Positions 8,368 to 16,349 of a DNA stretch of 64,000 nucleotides are shown here, piece by piece. The DNA comes from Tropicimonas aquimaris. Lineage in GTDB: Bacteria > Pseudomonadota > Alphaproteobacteria > Rhodobacterales > Rhodobacteraceae. The translations under genes were made by a program, and so were the position numbers. Below the pieces are notes generated by a model. It was given only the letters and a program-made list of their open reading frames with translations. It did no database searches and was not told the DNA's origin. The stretch spans positions 124,001 to 188,000 of the forward strand of contig NZ_JBHTJT010000006.1 in NCBI RefSeq assembly GCF_042676185.1, read 5' to 3'. Within the stretch, counting starts at the first letter, position 1. Each line of letters starts with the position of its first letter.

Positions 8368-9432
8368 ATGAATGTGATCGACACGCCCGCCGAACCCCGC
8401 CTGACCTCGCTCTCCCACGGCGGCGGCTGCGGCTGCAAGATCGCCCCCGCGGTGCTTTCTGAGATTCTGCGCGAGACCACCGCCATGACCCTGCCCGCCG
8501 AGATCCTCGTGGGCAACGAGACCGCCGACGACGCCGCCGTCTATCGGCTCAACGACAACCAGGCGCTGGTCGCCACGACCGATTTCTTCATGCCGATCGT
8601 CGACGACCCCTACGATTTCGGCCGCATCGCCGCCACCAACGCGATCAGCGACATCTACGCGATGGGCGCCCGGCCGATCATGGCGCTGGCGCTGGTGGGC
8701 ATGCCGATCAACGTGCTCTCGAAACAGACCATCGGCCGCATCCTCGAAGGCGGGGCGAGCGCGGCCCGGGCGGCCGGCATCCCGGTGGTCGGCGGCCACT
8801 CGATCGACTCGGTGGAGGCGATCTATGGCCTCGTGGCGCTCGGTCTCGTGCATCCCGACCTCGTCAAGAAGAACGCCGGCGCACGGGCCGGCGACCGGCT
8901 GGTGCTGGGCAAACCTCTCGGAGCCGGCGTCATGTCGGCCGCGCTCAAGGCCGGCGCGCTCGATGACGCGGGCTATGCACGGATGATCGCCACCACGACG
9001 CAGCTCAATACGCCCGGCCCGGAGCTGGCCGAGATCGACGGCGTCCACGCCCTGACCGACGTGACCGGCTTCGGCCTCGGCGGCCATCTGCTGGAGATGC
9101 TCCGCGGTGGCAATTGCGGGGCGCGGCTGGACTGGAGCGCCGTACCGATGATGCCAGGCGTGCCGGAGCTGGCAGCGCAGGGCTTCATCACCGGGGCCTC
9201 GGGCCGGAACTGGGCGAGTTACGGCGCCGAGATCGCGCTCTCGGCGGAGCGGACGGAGCTGGACCGGGCGCTCCTGACCGACCCGCAGACCTCCGGCGGG
9301 CTGATGGTCTCCTGCGCGCCCGAGCGGGTCGAGACGGTGCTGGAGCTGTTCCGGCGCCACGACTTTGCCTCCGCCGCCGTGATCGGCGAGGTCGGCGAAG
9401 CGGAGGGCCAGCACCGGGTCGCCGTGATCTGA
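8368..9432 (+). CDS. selD: Selenide, water dikinase (selenophosphate synthetase)
   Basis: SelD makes selenophosphate from selenide and ATP, the selenium donor for selenocysteine-tRNA or 2-selenouridine in tRNA. The 354-residue protein has the catalytic HGGGCGCK motif with Cys21, Cys23 and Lys24; the active site carries Cys rather than Sec. Further landmarks are DDAAVYRLNDN, TTDFFMPIVDDP (metal and ATP binding), ATNAISDIYAMGA, GGHSIDS and TDVTGFGLGGHLLEM, then LLTDPQTSGGLMV. No selA, selB or selU is in the window, so which selenium pathway it serves cannot be told here. Confidence 0.95.
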   Translation: MNVIDTPAEPRLTSLSHGGGCGCKIAPAVLSEILRETTAMTLPAEILVGNETADDAAVYRLNDNQALVATTDFFMPIVDDPYDFGRIAATNAISDIYAMGARPIMALALVGMPINVLSKQTIGRILEGGASAARAAGIPVVGGHSIDSVEAIYGLVALGLVHPDLVKKNAGARAGDRLVLGKPLGAGVMSAALKAGALDDAGYARMIATTTQLNTPGPELAEIDGVHALTDVTGFGLGGHLLEMLRGGNCGARLDWSAVPMMPGVPELAAQGFITGASGRNWASYGAEIALSAERTELDRALLTDPQTSGGLMVSCAPERVETVLELFRRHDFASAAVIGEVGEAEGQHRVAVI

Positions 9433-9507
9433 GGCACGCCCCCCCCGGACCCCGGGGATATCCATGAACAGGTGAAAGGGCGGCCCGCGCACAGCGGCGC
9501 GCTTGCG

Positions 9508-10011
9508 TCAGCCGGTCGGGGGGGCCAGCGCGGTGTCGATGTCGGCGAGGGTCTTGCGCTCGGCCTCCGACACCTTCTCTCCGCCGAAGCCCAGGAAGCC
9601 GCCCTCAGAGGTCGCCTCTGCCACATTGGCGGCGATGTCGCGCAGCCAGTCGCAGAAAGCCGGCGCCTCGGCGGGCGCGGTTTCGCGCAGGCTGGCCGCA
9701 GTCTCGGCAAGGCGGGCAATTGCGGCGGCGCAGGCTTCGGCCGGTTTGCGGCCCTTGGCGAGTTCCCGGGGGCCGGCCAGGGCGAGGGAGCGGCCCTCGC
9801 TGGTCTCGTAGGCCGCGGCGACCTCCGCGATCAGCGAGCCCGCGGCGGCGGCCTCCGATCCGGCCTTGAACGCATTTGCCATGGCGGCGCTTTCCTGCAC
9901 CGCGCCGATCAACCCGTTGGGATCGGCCGCCGTGACCGCGAATCCCGCCAGCATTGGCCCCTGGACGACCCCGGACCATTCCGCTTCCGCAAACAATTCC
10001 CTGTAAGACAT
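9508..10011 (-). CDS. Uncharacterised alpha-helical protein downstream of RNase J
   Basis: A 167-residue Ala-rich helical protein starting MSYRELFAEAEWSGVVQGPM; I chose ATG 10011 because GGGAGGGG lies just before it. No signal peptide, membrane span or catalytic motif stands out; the C-terminal half has a Gly-rich GGFLGFGGEKVSEAE segment. I do not recognise a characterised family. It lies 100 bases downstream of the RNase J gene on the same strand and may be the last gene of that transcript. Confidence 0.6.
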   Translation of the reverse strand: MSYRELFAEAEWSGVVQGPMLAGFAVTAADPNGLIGAVQESAAMANAFKAGSEAAAAGSLIAEVAAAYETSEGRSLALAGPRELAKGRKPAEACAAAIARLAETAASLRETAPAEAPAFCDWLRDIAANVAEATSEGGFLGFGGEKVSEAERKTLADIDTALAPPTG

Positions 10012-10111
10012 GTGCCCCTCCCGGCTGAAACCCGCGGGCCGGCGTGGCGGCCCGCTGAGCGAGCCTAGCACGGCCGGGCGCTTCTTGCAGCCGGGAGGCC
10101 GCCTTCGCCGA

Positions 10112-11782
10112 TCAGGCGAGGCGGGAGATCACCACCGTCACTTCCGGCTTCTTGCCGATCTCCTCGACCGCGACCTGCCGCACGGCGCGGCGCAGCGCGG
10201 CGTCGAGCTTGTCGTCGTCGGTCAGCACCTTGTCATCGGCGCGGGCCAGGAACTGGCCGGTCTCCGCCTCGATGATGTCGACCAGCGGCGCTTTCGACCG
10301 GCCGGTCTCGGCGAGGCCGCGGATCTCGGCCCAGGGCTCGCCCAGCGGTTCGTCCTCCTCGTCGAGGATCACGTTGAGCATGACATGGCCGTTGAGCGCC
10401 ATGCGGATCCGGTCGCGGACCACGCCGTCCAGCGCACCCACCTTGAGCGTCCCGTCGAGATAGACGCGGCCGGTTTCCACGTGTTCGCAGACCTTGGGCG
10501 CCGCGCCGGTCAGGTCGAGCATGGTGCCGTTGACCGCGACCACCGAGGCGATGCCGCGGGCGGCGCCGGCTTCGGCGTGGCGGCGCAGCATCCGGTGCTC
10601 GCCGTGCATCGGGATCAGCATCTGCGGCCGCATCAACTCGTGCAGCGCCTCGAGGTCCGGGCGGTTGGCGTGGCCGGAGACGTGGTAGAGCGACGAGCTG
10701 TCGTCGACCACGTTCACGCCCATCTCGGAGAAGGCATTGACGATCCGCAGCACGCCGCGCTCATTGCCGGGGATCGTCTTGGAGGAAAACAGGAACGTAT
10801 CGCCCTCGACCAGTTCCATGCCCAAGTACTTGCCGCGCGAGAGCTGCGCGGTGGCGGCACGGCGTTCACCCTGGCTGCCGGTCACGATCAGCATCAGGTT
10901 GTCGCGTGGGATATCCTCCGCCTCCTCGTGGGAGATGACGGGCGGAAAATCGGTCAGCACGCCGGTTTCGACTGCGGCCTGCACCATGCGCAGCATCGCC
11001 CGCCCCATGAGGCAGACCGAGCGGCCCGCGTCGCGCCCGGCCTCGGCCAGCGTCTTCACCCGCGCCACGTTGGAGGCGAAGGTGGTGGCGACCACCATGC
11101 CGCTGGCCCCGGCCACCAATTCGCGGATATGCGGCCCGAGGGTTGCCTCGGAGCGGCCCGGGGTCTCGACGTGGATATTGGTGCTGTCGCAGATCAGAGC
11201 CTTCACCCCGCCCCTGGCGATCTCGTGCCAGAGCTCGGCACTGAAGGGCTCGCCAACAACCGGGGCGCCGTCGAGCTTGAAGTCGCCGGTATGGACCAGT
11301 CGGCCAGCCGGTGTGTCGATAACCAGCCCGGAGCTTTCCGGGATCGAATGCGAGACCGGCACGAAGGAGACGGTGAACGGCCCCGCCTCGACCACGTCCG
11401 GATGGGCGCCGACTATGTGGATGTGCTCGGGGTCCTGCCCGCGCTCCTCCATCTTGCGGGCGGCCAGGTGGCCGGTGAAGCGGCGGCAGTAGACCGGCAC
11501 GCGAAGGTCGTCCCAGAAATGGGCGAGCGCGCCGATATGGTCCTCGTGCCCGTGGGTGATGAAGATTGCCTCGAGCCTGTCGGCACGCTCGATCAGCCAG
11601 GACATGTCCGGAAAGATCAGATCGATGCCCGGGGTGGTGTCCATGTCGGGGAAGGTCACGCCGAGGTCGACCAGGATCAGCCGCTCCTTGCCCGGCTTGC
11701 CGTAGCCGTAGACATAGGCGTTCATCCCCACTTCGCCCGCCCCGCCAAGGGGAAGGTAGACCAGCCGCTCGTTACCGCTCAT
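10112..11782 (-). CDS. rnj: Ribonuclease J
   Basis: RNase J is a metallo-beta-lactamase/beta-CASP ribonuclease with endo- and 5'-3' exonuclease activity in RNA processing and decay. The protein has LPLGGAGEVGMNAYVY at the N-terminus, the zinc motif THGHEDHIG, VPVSHSIPES, HTGDFKLD, then the beta-CASP signatures CDSTN, TTFASNVAR, VTGSQGE and the HVSGHANRPD motif, with a C-terminal domain. The start MSGNERLVYLPLGG (ATG 11782; 556 residues) is preferred to a longer frame; AAGGA lies 11 bases upstream. It overlaps the 3' end of coaX by 11 bases, so the two are likely cotranscribed and translationally coupled. Confidence 0.93.
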   Translation of the reverse strand: MSGNERLVYLPLGGAGEVGMNAYVYGYGKPGKERLILVDLGVTFPDMDTTPGIDLIFPDMSWLIERADRLEAIFITHGHEDHIGALAHFWDDLRVPVYCRRFTGHLAARKMEERGQDPEHIHIVGAHPDVVEAGPFTVSFVPVSHSIPESSGLVIDTPAGRLVHTGDFKLDGAPVVGEPFSAELWHEIARGGVKALICDSTNIHVETPGRSEATLGPHIRELVAGASGMVVATTFASNVARVKTLAEAGRDAGRSVCLMGRAMLRMVQAAVETGVLTDFPPVISHEEAEDIPRDNLMLIVTGSQGERRAATAQLSRGKYLGMELVEGDTFLFSSKTIPGNERGVLRIVNAFSEMGVNVVDDSSSLYHVSGHANRPDLEALHELMRPQMLIPMHGEHRMLRRHAEAGAARGIASVVAVNGTMLDLTGAAPKVCEHVETGRVYLDGTLKVGALDGVVRDRIRMALNGHVMLNVILDEEDEPLGEPWAEIRGLAETGRSKAPLVDIIEAETGQFLARADDKVLTDDDKLDAALRRAVRQVAVEEIGKKPEVTVVISRLA

Positions 11783-12557
11783 TTTCTTTATATTCCTTGT
11801 TATACCGATGGATGACCGTGAGACCATGCATCGTCAAATCTTCTTCGATAACATCGAACAATACATCGCCCTGGCTGAACAGGGGCGCAAGCCCTCCGGT
11901 GCCGATGATCTTCATCGGGCGCTCGCGCTCAGCCAGGATTCGGTCGCAGATGCCGCGCACCAGGCCGACGTAGCCCCAGAAGATGCCCGACTGCATGCAG
12001 GCGACAGTGTTGGTGCCGATCACCTGTTGCGGTTTGGTGATATCGACATGCGGCAGGGCGGCGGCGGCGAGGTGCAGAGCCTCGAGCGAGAGGTTCACGC
12101 CCGGGGCGATCACGCCGCCGATGTAGGCGCCATCCTTGGAGACCACGTCGAAGGTGGTGGCGGTGCCGAAATCCACCACGACGAGGTCGCCGCCGTGCCG
12201 ATCAAAGGCGCCGGCGGTGTTGACCAGCCGGTCGGGGCCGACCTGGGCCGAGCGATCGACGCGCGGCGGGTTGGGCAGCAGACAATCGGGCTTGCCGACC
12301 ACGAGCGGGCGGCAGTTGAAATAGCGATCGGCCAGCACGCGCAGGTTGAAGACCACGCGCGGCACGGTCGAGGAGATGATCATCTCGTCGATCTCGATCG
12401 GCACGCCGTGGTGCTGCATCAGGGTCGAGAACCAGACGAAATACTGATCGGCGGTGCGCTGGTGCTCGGTCGCGGTGCGCAACGTGGTCAGGAATTTCGT
12501 GCCGTCCCAGACGGAGAAGACGGTGTTGGTGTTTCCGGTGTCGATGCAGAGAAGCAT
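11772..12557 (-). CDS. coaX: Type III pantothenate kinase
   Basis: CoaX phosphorylates pantothenate in the first step of coenzyme A synthesis and is an ASKHA-fold kinase. The 261-residue protein has the phosphate-loop motif CIDTGNTNTVFSVWDG, the substrate segment VGPDRLVNTAGAF, the second motif VVVDFGTATTFDVV and a GGVIAPGVNLSLEALH block, all standard for CoaX. It sits between birA (45-base gap) and the RNase J gene (11-base overlap), in a CoA and biotin cofactor pairing at the tail of the nuo locus. Confidence 0.95.
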   Translation of the reverse strand: MLLCIDTGNTNTVFSVWDGTKFLTTLRTATEHQRTADQYFVWFSTLMQHHGVPIEIDEMIISSTVPRVVFNLRVLADRYFNCRPLVVGKPDCLLPNPPRVDRSAQVGPDRLVNTAGAFDRHGGDLVVVDFGTATTFDVVSKDGAYIGGVIAPGVNLSLEALHLAAAALPHVDITKPQQVIGTNTVACMQSGIFWGYVGLVRGICDRILAERERPMKIIGTGGLAPLFSQGDVLFDVIEEDLTMHGLTVIHRYNKEYKENER

Positions 12558-12602
12558 GGGCGGGTCTGCTCCGTTGGCTCGGGGCGGGGCCGTTTGCGGG
12601 GG

Positions 12603-13361
12603 TTAGAAGAAGATGTCGGCGGCGGGGATGGCGCGGCGGCCGGCGGGCGTGGCGAGGACGATGTTGCCGGTGGCGTCGACCGTCTCGAAGATGCCGGTGA
12701 CGGTTTCGCTGCCGGTGCGGGCGGTGATCGTCTCGCCGAGCCGCGCGGCGCGGGCGAGCCAGGCCTCGCGGATCGGGGCGAATCCGTAGGTGGCGAGGCG
12801 TGTCTCGTGGCGGGCAAAGGCTGGGGCGAGCGCGTCGAGGAACTCCTCAGGCGTGACCCGCGCGCCGGTCTCCTCCAGCAGCGAGACAGGGCGGAGCGCG
12901 CCCGGCTCGAGCTGCGCGGCCTCCGGCGCGGTGGAGAGGTTCACGCCGACGCCGACTGACAGGAAGCTGAGGTTGGGGCCGTTGGAGGCGGATTCCAGCA
13001 GGATGCCCGCGACCTTGCCGCCGTTGAGCAGCACGTCGTTCGGCCATTTCAGGGCGAAGGGCTCGGCGCGGCCGGTGACGGCGACGAAGGCGTCGAAGAG
13101 CGCGAGCGCGGTGGTGAAGCTGCGCAGCGCGGCCTGCGAGGCGCCCTCGGCGGGGTGCATCACCAGGGTCGCGGCGAAGTTCCCGGATGGGGCGACCCAG
13201 GCGCGGCCACGACGGCCGCGTCCGACTGTTTGCTCCAGCGCGAGGATCCAGGTCGGACCGGCCAGCGTCGGCGCGCGGCGCGCGGCCTCGGCCATGGTGC
13301 TGTCGACCTGCGGCAGCACCAGGCGGTCATAGCCCGCAGGCCAGGCCTCAGTTGACGACAA
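12603..13361 (-). CDS. birA: Biotin--[acetyl-CoA carboxylase] ligase
   Basis: It attaches biotin to carrier lysines of carboxylases such as acetyl-CoA carboxylase and the methylcrotonyl-CoA carboxylase encoded at 34462-38128. The 252-residue protein has VDSTMAEAARR, the adenylate-binding motif TVGRGRRGRAWVAPSGN, LKWPNDVLLNGGKVAGILLE and GVGVNLS, and lacks an N-terminal helix-turn-helix, so it is the monofunctional (non-repressor) type. The start used is a TTG at 13361, which overlaps the end of nuoN by 14 bases; no good ribosome site is visible, so the exact start is uncertain. Cotranscription with nuoN is likely. It ends in TAA. Confidence 0.92.
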   Translation of the reverse strand: MSSTEAWPAGYDRLVLPQVDSTMAEAARRAPTLAGPTWILALEQTVGRGRRGRAWVAPSGNFAATLVMHPAEGASQAALRSFTTALALFDAFVAVTGRAEPFALKWPNDVLLNGGKVAGILLESASNGPNLSFLSVGVGVNLSTAPEAAQLEPGALRPVSLLEETGARVTPEEFLDALAPAFARHETRLATYGFAPIREAWLARAARLGETITARTGSETVTGIFETVDATGNIVLATPAGRRAIPAADIFF

Positions 13362-14793
13362 GGGAGGCCGCCGCGCTGGCCGCGAGGCCGTCGATCCCGA
13401 ACAGGTTGATGACGCCCACCACCATGATCGCGGCCGATACCATCAGCACGACCCATTGCACCGGGCTCATCGAACCGTCGATCTGTTCGACCTCGTCGGA
13501 CCCGAAGTACATGTAGTAGACAATCCGCAGGTAGTAGAAGGCGGAGATCACCGAGCCCACCGCGCCGAGCACCGCGACCCAGACGAGATCGGCGTCGAGC
13601 GCCGCGGTCAGCACCGCGAACTTGCCGAAGAAGCCGACGAGCGGCGGCACCCCGGCGAGGCTGAACAGCAGCACCAGCATGGCGAGCGCCTTGAGCGGCT
13701 CCTTGCGGCTCAGCATCGATACACCGTCGATCCGGGTGACGTGCTGGCCCTCACGCTCCATCGACAGGATGAAGGCAAAGGTGCCGATGTTCATGGTAAC
13801 GTAGATCGCCATGTAGATCAGCATCGCCGAGACCCCGCGCTCGGTGCCGGCGGCGAGGCCGAGCAGCGCGAAGCCCATGTGCGAGATCGAGGAATAGGCC
13901 ATCAGCCGCTTGATGTCGCGCTGGCCGATCCCGGCGATGGCGCCGAGGAAGATCGAGAGCACCGCGACGAGCGCCACGATCTGCTGCCAGTCGGCGACCG
14001 CATCGCCGAAGGCGTCGTGCATGGCGCGGGCGAACATCGCCATCGCCGCCATCTTGGGCGCGGAGGCGAAGAAGGCGGTGACCGGGGTCGGCGAACCCTC
14101 GTAGACGTCGGGCGTCCACATGTGGAAGGGCACGGCGGAGACCTTGAAGGCGAAGCCCGAGATCATGAAGGTCAGGCCGAGCAGCAGGCCGATGCCAACG
14201 TGGCCGTCGGTCGCGGCGGCGAAGATGTCCTTGAAGACGGTCGAGCCGGCGTAGCCGTAGGTCAGCGAGGCGCCATAGAGCAGCAGGCCCGAGGAGAGCG
14301 CGCCGAGGGTGAAGTACTTCAGGCCGGCCTCGGTCGATTTCACGCTGTCGCGCCGGATCGCGGCGAGCACGTAGAGCGAGAGCGACTGCAGCTCGAGGCC
14401 CATGTAGAGCGCGATCAGGTCGCCGGCGGAGACCATGACCATCATGCCGACGGAAGCCAGCACGATCAGCACCGGGTATTCGAAATGCAGCGCGCCGCGG
14501 CGGGAAAAGAAGCCTTCGGACAGGATCAGCACGATCGCCGCCGCGAGCAGCAGCGTGACCTTGGCGAAGCGGGCGAAGGCGTCGTCGATGAACATGCCGC
14601 CAAAGGCCGCTCGGCTGACGCCCCCGGAAAGCGAGATCCAGATCGCCACCGCCACGAGCACCGCCGCGGTGATCCAGCAGACCGTCGACGCGGACTCGTC
14701 CTTGCCCGTCCAGACCGCCCCGAGCAGCGCCAGCATCGCGAAGAGCGCGAGGACGATCTCGGGCAGGATGATTGCAAGATCGGTAGACGTCAT
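13348..14793 (-). CDS. nuoN: NADH-quinone oxidoreductase subunit N
   Basis: An antiporter-like membrane subunit of respiratory complex I that takes part in proton pumping. The 481-residue protein is hydrophobic throughout with about 14 membrane helices, and has the family landmarks YMGLELQSLSLYVLAA, KYFTLGALSSGLLLYG, FKVSAVPFHMWTPDVYEGSP and IKRLMAYSSISHMGF, which include the conserved membrane Glu and Lys of the proton channel. It is the last nuo gene, one base after nuoM, and its 3' end overlaps birA. Confidence 0.96.
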   Translation of the reverse strand: MTSTDLAIILPEIVLALFAMLALLGAVWTGKDESASTVCWITAAVLVAVAIWISLSGGVSRAAFGGMFIDDAFARFAKVTLLLAAAIVLILSEGFFSRRGALHFEYPVLIVLASVGMMVMVSAGDLIALYMGLELQSLSLYVLAAIRRDSVKSTEAGLKYFTLGALSSGLLLYGASLTYGYAGSTVFKDIFAAATDGHVGIGLLLGLTFMISGFAFKVSAVPFHMWTPDVYEGSPTPVTAFFASAPKMAAMAMFARAMHDAFGDAVADWQQIVALVAVLSIFLGAIAGIGQRDIKRLMAYSSISHMGFALLGLAAGTERGVSAMLIYMAIYVTMNIGTFAFILSMEREGQHVTRIDGVSMLSRKEPLKALAMLVLLFSLAGVPPLVGFFGKFAVLTAALDADLVWVAVLGAVGSVISAFYYLRIVYYMYFGSDEVEQIDGSMSPVQWVVLMVSAAIMVVGVINLFGIDGLAASAAASLVVN

Positions 14794-14794
14794 C

Positions 14795-16345
14795 TCAGTG
14801 GTCTCCGGTCATGGCCAGCTCGGTGGCCGGCGCGTAGTCGTTGAGGGCGGTGTCGTACTGGCCGATCAGCGCCTCGACCGAGGGGCCGATGATGTCGGTC
14901 ACGAGCGAGGGATAGACGCCCAGCAGAAGGGTCATGACCACCAGCGGCGCAAAGATCGCGCGCTCGCGCGGGGTCGTGTCGGAAATGGTCTTGAGGCTTT
15001 CCTTGATCAGGTCGCCCAGCATCACGCGGCGGTAGAGCCAGAGCGCGTAGGCGGCCGAGAAGATCACCCCGGAGGTGGCGACCAGCGCCACCCAGGTGTT
15101 GACCTGGAAGATCGCCATCAGGGTCAGGAATTCGCCGACGAAGCCAGATGTGCCGGGAAGCCCGACGTTGGCCATGGTGAAGAGCATGAAGATCAGCGCG
15201 TAGACCGGCATCCGCACCGTCAGGCCACCATAGGCCGCGATGTCGCGGGTGTGCATCCGGTCATAGACCACCCCGACGATGAGGAAGAGCGCGCCGGAGA
15301 CGAAGCCGTGGCTGAGCATCTGGAAGATCGCGCCGTCGAGCCCCTGCTGGTTCACCGTGAAGATGCCCATGGTGACGTAGCCCATGTGGGCGACCGAGGA
15401 ATAGGCGATGAGCTTTTTCATGTCCTCCTGCGCCAGCGCCACGAGCGAGGCGTAGACGATGGCGATGGCGGAGAGCCAGAAGACGAAGGTGGACATCACC
15501 TCCGACCCCACCGGGAACATCGGCAGGGAGAAGCGCAGGAAGCCGTAGCCGCCCATCTTCAGCAGGATCGCGGCCAGCACGACCGAACCGGCGGTGGGCG
15601 CCTGGACGTGGGCGTCGGGCAACCAGGTGTGCACCGGCCACATCGGCATCTTGACCGCGAAGGAGGCGAAGAAGGCCAGGAACAGCAGCGTCTGCACGCC
15701 GCCGACGATCTGGAAGCCGAGGACCGGGAAGGTCTCGGAGGCGAAGGTGTGCTGCATCAGCGTCGGGATGTCGGTGGTGCCGGCATCGACGTACATCGCG
15801 ATCATCGCCACCAGCATCAGCAGCGAGCCGAGGAAGGTGTAGAGGAAGAACTTGAAGGCCGCGTAGATACGGTCCTTGCCGCCCCAGATGCCGATGATCA
15901 GGAACATCGGGATCAGGCCGCCTTCGAAGAACAGGTAGAACAGCACCAGGTCCAGCGCGGTGAAGACGCCGAGCATCAGCGTCTCGAGCAGCAGGAAGGC
16001 GATCATGTATTCCTTCACGCGCACCTTCACGTCCCAGCAGGAGGCGATGGTGATCGGCATGAGGAAGGTGGTGAGCATCACGAAGAGGATCGAGATGCCG
16101 TCGACCCCCATCTTGTACTTGAGCCCGAGCAGCCAGTCGCGGTCTTCCACGAACTGGAAGCCGGTATTCGACGGGTCGAAGCCGAAGAGCAGGAAGAGCG
16201 AGATGAACAGCGTCGCCGTGGTGGCGATCAGCGCCAGCCACTTGGCGTTGCGCTGCGCGGCCTCGTCCTCGCCCTTGAGGAACAGCGCCAGGATCAGCGC
16301 CGCGATCAGCGGCAGGAAGGTGATGATCGAGATCAGGTTCTGCAT
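14795..16345 (-). CDS. nuoM: NADH-quinone oxidoreductase subunit M
   Basis: An antiporter-like proton-pumping subunit of complex I, 516 residues with about 14 membrane helices. Motifs seen are YFFFEGGLIPMFLIIGIWGG-like sequence (as LFYLFFEGGLIPMFLIIGIW) with the channel Glu, VHTWLPDAHVQAPTAGSVVL, MKKLIAYSSVAHMGYV and LPGTSGFVGEF. It lies 4 bases after nuoL and 1 base before nuoN, in the usual L-M-N order. Confidence 0.96.
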   Translation of the reverse strand: MQNLISIITFLPLIAALILALFLKGEDEAAQRNAKWLALIATTATLFISLFLLFGFDPSNTGFQFVEDRDWLLGLKYKMGVDGISILFVMLTTFLMPITIASCWDVKVRVKEYMIAFLLLETLMLGVFTALDLVLFYLFFEGGLIPMFLIIGIWGGKDRIYAAFKFFLYTFLGSLLMLVAMIAMYVDAGTTDIPTLMQHTFASETFPVLGFQIVGGVQTLLFLAFFASFAVKMPMWPVHTWLPDAHVQAPTAGSVVLAAILLKMGGYGFLRFSLPMFPVGSEVMSTFVFWLSAIAIVYASLVALAQEDMKKLIAYSSVAHMGYVTMGIFTVNQQGLDGAIFQMLSHGFVSGALFLIVGVVYDRMHTRDIAAYGGLTVRMPVYALIFMLFTMANVGLPGTSGFVGEFLTLMAIFQVNTWVALVATSGVIFSAAYALWLYRRVMLGDLIKESLKTISDTTPRERAIFAPLVVMTLLLGVYPSLVTDIIGPSVEALIGQYDTALNDYAPATELAMTGDH

Positions 16346-16349
16346 GGTC

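Noticed and set aside
13348..13361. Alternative idea that birA begins further downstream, with no overlap with nuoN
   Set aside because: No good ATG or GTG lies near the conserved N-terminus, so the TTG overlap is kept, with low certainty about the exact start.
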